Shown here: positions 32,065-35,517 of the stretch, piece by piece
Layout of the letters: each line of letters begins with the position of its first letter
Position numbering within the stretch: position 1 is the first letter of the stretch
Assembly: GCA_014238965.1 (NCBI GenBank)
Contig: JABAAC010000073.1
Span: forward strand, 1 to 35,517
Reading direction: 5' to 3'
Length of the DNA: 35,517 bases
Source of the DNA: Phycisphaerales bacterium
GTDB lineage: Bacteria; Planctomycetota; Phycisphaerae; Phycisphaerales; SM1A02
Position numbers and translations under genes: made by a program
The notes under the pieces: generated by a model
Databases searched by the model: none
What the model saw: the letters and a program-made list of their open reading frames with translations, nothing else
What the model was told of the DNA's origin: nothing

Positions 32065-33851
32065 CTGGCGATGCATGGATCACATTAGGTGTGTTGATTG
32101 TGGTCGTCATCGGCTTGATGTCCAGCAGAATTGGTATCGATGTCGTCATGGCGGGTGGACTTGCGGTCCTCATGACACTTGGCGTGGTTGACTTCGATCA
32201 AGCGTCCGCTGGCTTTGCATCCCCAGCGGTCTTGATGATCGGCGGGCTGTTTGTGGTCGCAGCTGGACTAGAACACACTGGCGCCATTCGATTCGTTGCG
32301 GCGAAGATGCTTGGCAAGCCCCGTGGCGTTCGTGTGGCCCAACTTCGCATGATGGCGCCAGTTGCACTGTTCAGCGGCTTCATGAGCAACACAACGGTGG
32401 TCGCCATTGGCCTTCCGATTGTGAGAGATTGGGCACGCCGACTTCGGGTGAGCCCCTCCGCCTTGTTCCTTCCGTTGAGTTTCGCCGCCATGCTTGGTGG
32501 CAAACTCACGTTAATCGGATCAGCCTCGAACTTAATCATCATGGAAGAATTTGTCGAGTATGCCGAACACTCGGAAACGATGGCAACGAGCTTGAGTCCG
32601 GCTTGGATGTTCTTTGGCATAGCAGCAATTGGGCTGCCCTGCTCGATCGTTGGCATTTTGTTCATCACACTCACTGCCCGCAAGTTGATCCCTGATCGTC
32701 GACCCGTGTGTGACCTCAATGATGATGCCCGCCGGTACAGGACTGAGGTCGTCGTCGCCACGGACTCGCCAGTCATCGGTAAAACAATCGAACAAGCAGA
32801 CCTGCGAAGTCTCCCTGGGCTATTCCTGAGCGAGATTGAACGTGGTGGACGAATCTTGCCTGCAGTCTCCCCCGATGAAGTGCTTCAGGATGGCGATCGG
32901 CTCGCCTTCGTGGGCGTGCTTGAGTCGGTCATTGATCTGCGTCGAATCAAAGGTCTGGAACTTGACGACCAACAAGCTCAAAAGTTGCCAGTCAAAGTCA
33001 CACAACGACGACTGGTAGAGGCTGTTGTGTCATCGAATTCACCCTTAATCGACCGAAGCGTTCGGGAGTCGCGATTCCGCACGCGGTACAACGCAGTCAT
33101 CGTCGCCGTACATCGCCAAGGCAGGCAGGTCCAAGGCAAAATTGGCGACATCGAACTTCGCCCTGGCGACACACTGCTCTTGGAAACACACCACAACTTC
33201 GTCCAGTCTTGGCGAAGCAGCGATGAGTTCTTTCTGGTCTCTGAAATCGAAGGTGAGCGGCCGATTCGGCACAATCGAGCGGCCATTGCTCTTGGCATTC
33301 TGGCAACCATGGTTGTTCTGTTGACCATAGGTATTGTGGATCGAGTCGCTGCGATCTGGATCTGCGCTCTGGCGATGGTGCTCAGCCGATGTGTCACGGG
33401 CACGGAAGCGCGTCGCATGATTAACTGGCAAGTCCTTATCGTCGTGGCTTCGTCGCTAGGGATAGCCGCCGCAATGGAAACGACAGGACTCGCAAGCCAT
33501 GCGGTCGATCTTGTCAACCCTGGAGCGGATGTTGGACTTACGTGGGTGCTTTTCTTAGTGTTTGTCCTTGGCACATGCATCTCGCAACTTGTCACTCCGT
33601 ATGCCGCTGCAGTGCTGCTATTTCCATTCACAATGGAACTCGCTGCCACTGCCCAGGCAAACCCAATTCCATTCGTGTTTGTCTTGACCATGGGCGTTGG
33701 CGCCGCCTTCATCAACCCAATGGGCTATCAAACCAATCTCATGGTCATTGGTCCCGGGGGCTACCGCTTCTTTGATTTTGCCCGCATCGGCATTCCCCTA
33801 ACTGTGCTCATTGGCATAGTTGCCGCAGTGCTTGCCCCACTGGTGTATTAA
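32061..33851 (+). CDS. SLC13/DASS-family permease with two RCK_C domains
   Basis: 596 residues starting within the nucleotidase stop (ATGA). Hydrophobic helices fill about 1-210 and 400-596. Between them are two soluble TrkA_C/RCK_C domains at about 229-305 (V-V-V-A-T-D-S-P-V-I-G-K-T-I, G-D-R-L-A-F-V-G) and about 315-395 (A-V-V-S-S-N-S-P-L-I-D-R, P-G-D-T-L-L-L-E). The helices carry S-N-T-T-V and I-G-S-A-S-N-L-I, typical of the divalent anion/Na+ symporters. This layout is shared by several bacterial and algal sulfate transporters. The coupling to the PAP phosphatase makes sulfate a reasonable guess, but dicarboxylates are possible. Confidence 0.9.
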   Translation: MTGDAWITLGVLIVVVIGLMSSRIGIDVVMAGGLAVLMTLGVVDFDQASAGFASPAVLMIGGLFVVAAGLEHTGAIRFVAAKMLGKPRGVRVAQLRMMAPVALFSGFMSNTTVVAIGLPIVRDWARRLRVSPSALFLPLSFAAMLGGKLTLIGSASNLIIMEEFVEYAEHSETMATSLSPAWMFFGIAAIGLPCSIVGILFITLTARKLIPDRRPVCDLNDDARRYRTEVVVATDSPVIGKTIEQADLRSLPGLFLSEIERGGRILPAVSPDEVLQDGDRLAFVGVLESVIDLRRIKGLELDDQQAQKLPVKVTQRRLVEAVVSSNSPLIDRSVRESRFRTRYNAVIVAVHRQGRQVQGKIGDIELRPGDTLLLETHHNFVQSWRSSDEFFLVSEIEGERPIRHNRAAIALGILATMVVLLTIGIVDRVAAIWICALAMVLSRCVTGTEARRMINWQVLIVVASSLGIAAAMETTGLASHAVDLVNPGADVGLTWVLFLVFVLGTCISQLVTPYAAAVLLFPFTMELAATAQANPIPFVFVLTMGVGAAFINPMGYQTNLMVIGPGGYRFFDFARIGIPLTVLIGIVAAVLAPLVY

Positions 33852-33873
33852 CGCACAGACGCAGGCGTCCGTA

Positions 33874-33898
33874 TTGGCCTGAGCAACGGGCCGGCCAA
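33874..33898. repeat. Short inverted repeat between the SLC13 and EEP-fold genes
   Basis: TTGGCC (33874-33879) and GGCCAA (33893-33898) pair across a 13-base loop in the 67-base spacer. There is no T-run. This may be a weak processing site or chance. Confidence 0.2.
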
Positions 33899-33918
33899 CC
33901 TCAACCTGGCAAATCCCC

Positions 33919-34899
33919 ATGTCCGATCAACACGAATCTCGCTCCACTCACAACCAAAGTCGTGGGTTGCCAAGCCGCATCTTGGCAATTGTCTTCATTG
34001 TTGCCGGCAGTACTTTGCTCTTGGGTTGGATTGTCGGGCGAATCTGCTCCGACCAATGGACGTGGTCGCAGTGGCTGCTGTGGCTACCGTCTCTGATCTT
34101 AGTTCCTGGATTTTTGATGCTGGCATGTGGCACATGGTTATTGCGTCTGCGGCGGTGGGCAACCATGACACTTTGCATTGCCTCAGCATTGGGCCTAGTT
34201 GTCGAATTTGCCACCTTGTGGCGGCCGGGCGAATTATCCCCCGCCACAACGCAGTCGCTGCGGATCTTGCACTGGACAGCGGGGCCGCAGATGCGCAGCA
34301 CACCAGTGCTGTTGAGCGTCATTGAACAAGTCCAACCAGATGTCATCGTCGTACTGGGTGCTCATCGCGCTGCTAATGGCGAGTCGCTTGCCCAGTGGGG
34401 TGTGGTGCCCGGCCCCATGCCACGGGGCGAATTCATGATCTTCAGCCGTATTCCTGTTGTCAGTTGCCGAAGTCTGGCCCGCAGCAATGACATTCAATTG
34501 GTGCAATTGATTGTCCAACCTCAAGGTGCTGAGGCTATTGAGTGCTTGCTTATGGACTTGCCTTCTGATCCATCGCGCAGCCGATGGACGATTGCCCAAA
34601 CAACGAAAGCTTTACTTCGCAGAACGTTACACAACACTCCCTCGATCGCGCTAGGCGACTTCAACATGACACAACACAGCCGAGCGCTCCGATCAATACT
34701 GCCAAGTTGGAGTGTCGCTTGGCCCGCAGGGGGCCGTGGCTGGGGCGGGACATGGCCCCGCAGCATGCCGTTGTGGCGTATTGACCATGTGCTGGTGCCC
34801 CAAGGCAATCCTATTCCGCGAGTCATGACAGTTGACCCCGGAGCCGGACGTCACCGCGCGCAGGTGATCGACCTCGCCTTGAAACCTGTGTCCAAGTGA
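33919..34899 (+). CDS. Endonuclease/exonuclease/phosphatase-fold membrane protein, active site degenerate
   Basis: 326 residues. Three membrane helices (about 20-42, 52-74, 80-100) precede a domain with the EEP layout. It keeps G-D-F-N (246-249), W-R-I-D-H-V (286-291) and a late R-H-R (311-313) block. Several metal-site residues differ: the first motif reads L-H-W-T where the family has W-N, the usual L-Q-E is V-L-G-A, and the final S-D-H is G-R-H. So the fold is probable but catalysis is doubtful. Related three-helix EEP proteins are common in marine bacteria. It follows the SLC13 gene by 67 bases in the same direction; the link to sulfur metabolism is uncertain. Confidence 0.75.
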   Translation: MSDQHESRSTHNQSRGLPSRILAIVFIVAGSTLLLGWIVGRICSDQWTWSQWLLWLPSLILVPGFLMLACGTWLLRLRRWATMTLCIASALGLVVEFATLWRPGELSPATTQSLRILHWTAGPQMRSTPVLLSVIEQVQPDVIVVLGAHRAANGESLAQWGVVPGPMPRGEFMIFSRIPVVSCRSLARSNDIQLVQLIVQPQGAEAIECLLMDLPSDPSRSRWTIAQTTKALLRRTLHNTPSIALGDFNMTQHSRALRSILPSWSVAWPAGGRGWGGTWPRSMPLWRIDHVLVPQGNPIPRVMTVDPGAGRHRAQVIDLALKPVSK

Positions 34900-34950
34900 T
34901 CTGCGGCCTCGCCATCGTTGTGTAAACGAGCTGAGTCTGCTCGCAATCTG

Positions 34951-35517
34951 CTACGTGTTGGGGTCGAATTGATACTCTTTCAACTGCTCGACAAGCCTGC
35001 CGTTAAAGATGCTTCGAATGATGTCATTCTGCTTCCTCTTTGGAGGCTGATCTGCACCACGGGGCCTGATCGACAAGTGCTTGAACAACGCAGGACACGA
35101 GAACCAATGCACTGAGTTGTCTGCCCACAGCAGGTTCAGACCGTGATTGTGATTCATATCCTGGCGAGTACGCAGACCATCAGCAATGATCACTCGCTCT
35201 GGATTTCGATCAAGCTTGATGTCACGCCCGGATTCGTCACGATCACCGACATAATGAAAGTTGGAGTAGATCGTCTGCTCGGGCAGGCGGCCAGAGTCCG
35301 GGTGCATCCACTGGTCTTTGATGTCCTCATACTGGTGATCCCCGCTATGCGCAGGGCTGTAGAACACCTTTGGTTCACTGATGAAATTGCCGCGGAACAA
35401 GTGCCCAAGCCCATCCCAGCCAAAGTCAGTGTTACCCAACTGGAGTTGTGCCATGTACCGCTCACCTGGCGTCAGCGAATTGTGTGCGAACTTGCCTGAG
35501 AAACCACCATTGTGGCC
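34951..35517 (-). CDS. Prepilin-type (DUF1559-like) protein, C-terminal part
   Basis: 188 codons are visible and the frame runs open to the right edge, so the N-terminal prepilin leader lies outside the window. The ending N-H-N-H-G-L-N-L-L-W-A-D-N-S-V-H-W-F fits the H-x-G-x-N-x-L-x-x-D-G-x-V-x-W element of planctomycete prepilin-like proteins; here Asn replaces the Gly after Asp. Upstream parts read like a date/report-style surface domain (Y-S-N-F-H-Y-V-G-D-R-D-E-S-G-R). It belongs to the same broad group as the protein at 6958-7938 and is a candidate client of the GspE-like ATPase. It converges on the EEP-fold gene. Confidence 0.75.
   Translation of the reverse strand, partial: GHNGGFSGKFAHNSLTPGERYMAQLQLGNTDFGWDGLGHLFRGNFISEPKVFYSPAHSGDHQYEDIKDQWMHPDSGRLPEQTIYSNFHYVGDRDESGRDIKLDRNPERVIIADGLRTRQDMNHNHGLNLLWADNSVHWFSCPALFKHLSIRPRGADQPPKRKQNDIIRSIFNGRLVEQLKEYQFDPNT

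Overview
The window is ordinary, densely coded bacterial chromosome with roughly 35 genes, almost no spare DNA and no gap above about 230 bases. I found no rRNA, tRNA, CRISPR array, insertion sequence, phage gene or attachment site. Three features suggest a Planctomycetota bacterium of the Phycisphaerae type, probably marine and free-living. First, two secreted proteins end in a dockerin-like calcium-loop tail finishing in Cys-Pro. Second, there are two prepilin-type proteins of the planctomycete style. Third, the window carries squalene-hopene cyclase, a lipid A type acyltransferase and an H+-type F-ATP synthase. The assignment is inferred from gene content and not from a marker gene.

Layout. 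Positions 1-3511 hold the end of an RluA-type pseudouridine synthase, then squalene-hopene cyclase (minus) diverging from a FIST-domain sensor protein. Positions 3643-7938 form a secretion block: a secreted dockerin-tailed protein, a strong terminator, an exported GH13 branching-enzyme-like protein with a dockerin tail, and a prepilin-like protein that overlaps it by four bases. L-lysine 6-transaminase (minus) follows. Positions 9387-14633 are a run of plus-strand genes: a GspE/PilB ATPase, a membrane-anchored coiled-coil protein with a BRCT-like end, an LpxL-type acyltransferase, a stand-alone response regulator and two small unknown proteins. Positions 14661-19116 are minus-strand: a duplicated-domain unknown protein, an oligopeptide-type ABC ATPase and permease, and an ECF sigma factor with two membrane or exported partners.

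A CaCA-type cation exchanger (plus) converges on dnaB and an HU/IHF gene (minus). Then come trkA-trkH for potassium uptake, a lone nuoI, and the ATP synthase cluster atpZ-atpI-atpB-atpE-atpF-atpH-atpA. That cluster stops after atpA at a UUCG-loop hairpin. The last block is a HAL2/CysQ-like bisphosphate nucleotidase, an SLC13 permease with RCK_C domains and a degenerate endonuclease/exonuclease/phosphatase-fold membrane protein. The window ends in a truncated prepilin-type gene on the minus strand.

The observations most worth checking are these: a replicative helicase whose Walker A lysine codon reads asparagine; atpE bracketed by two intercistronic hairpins; an F-ATPase operon lacking the gamma, beta and epsilon genes; and an inner-membrane coiled-coil protein ending in a BRCT-like domain. 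I see no convincing wholly new multi-gene system. The nearest candidates are the secreted GH13/prepilin pair and the ECF sigma module.
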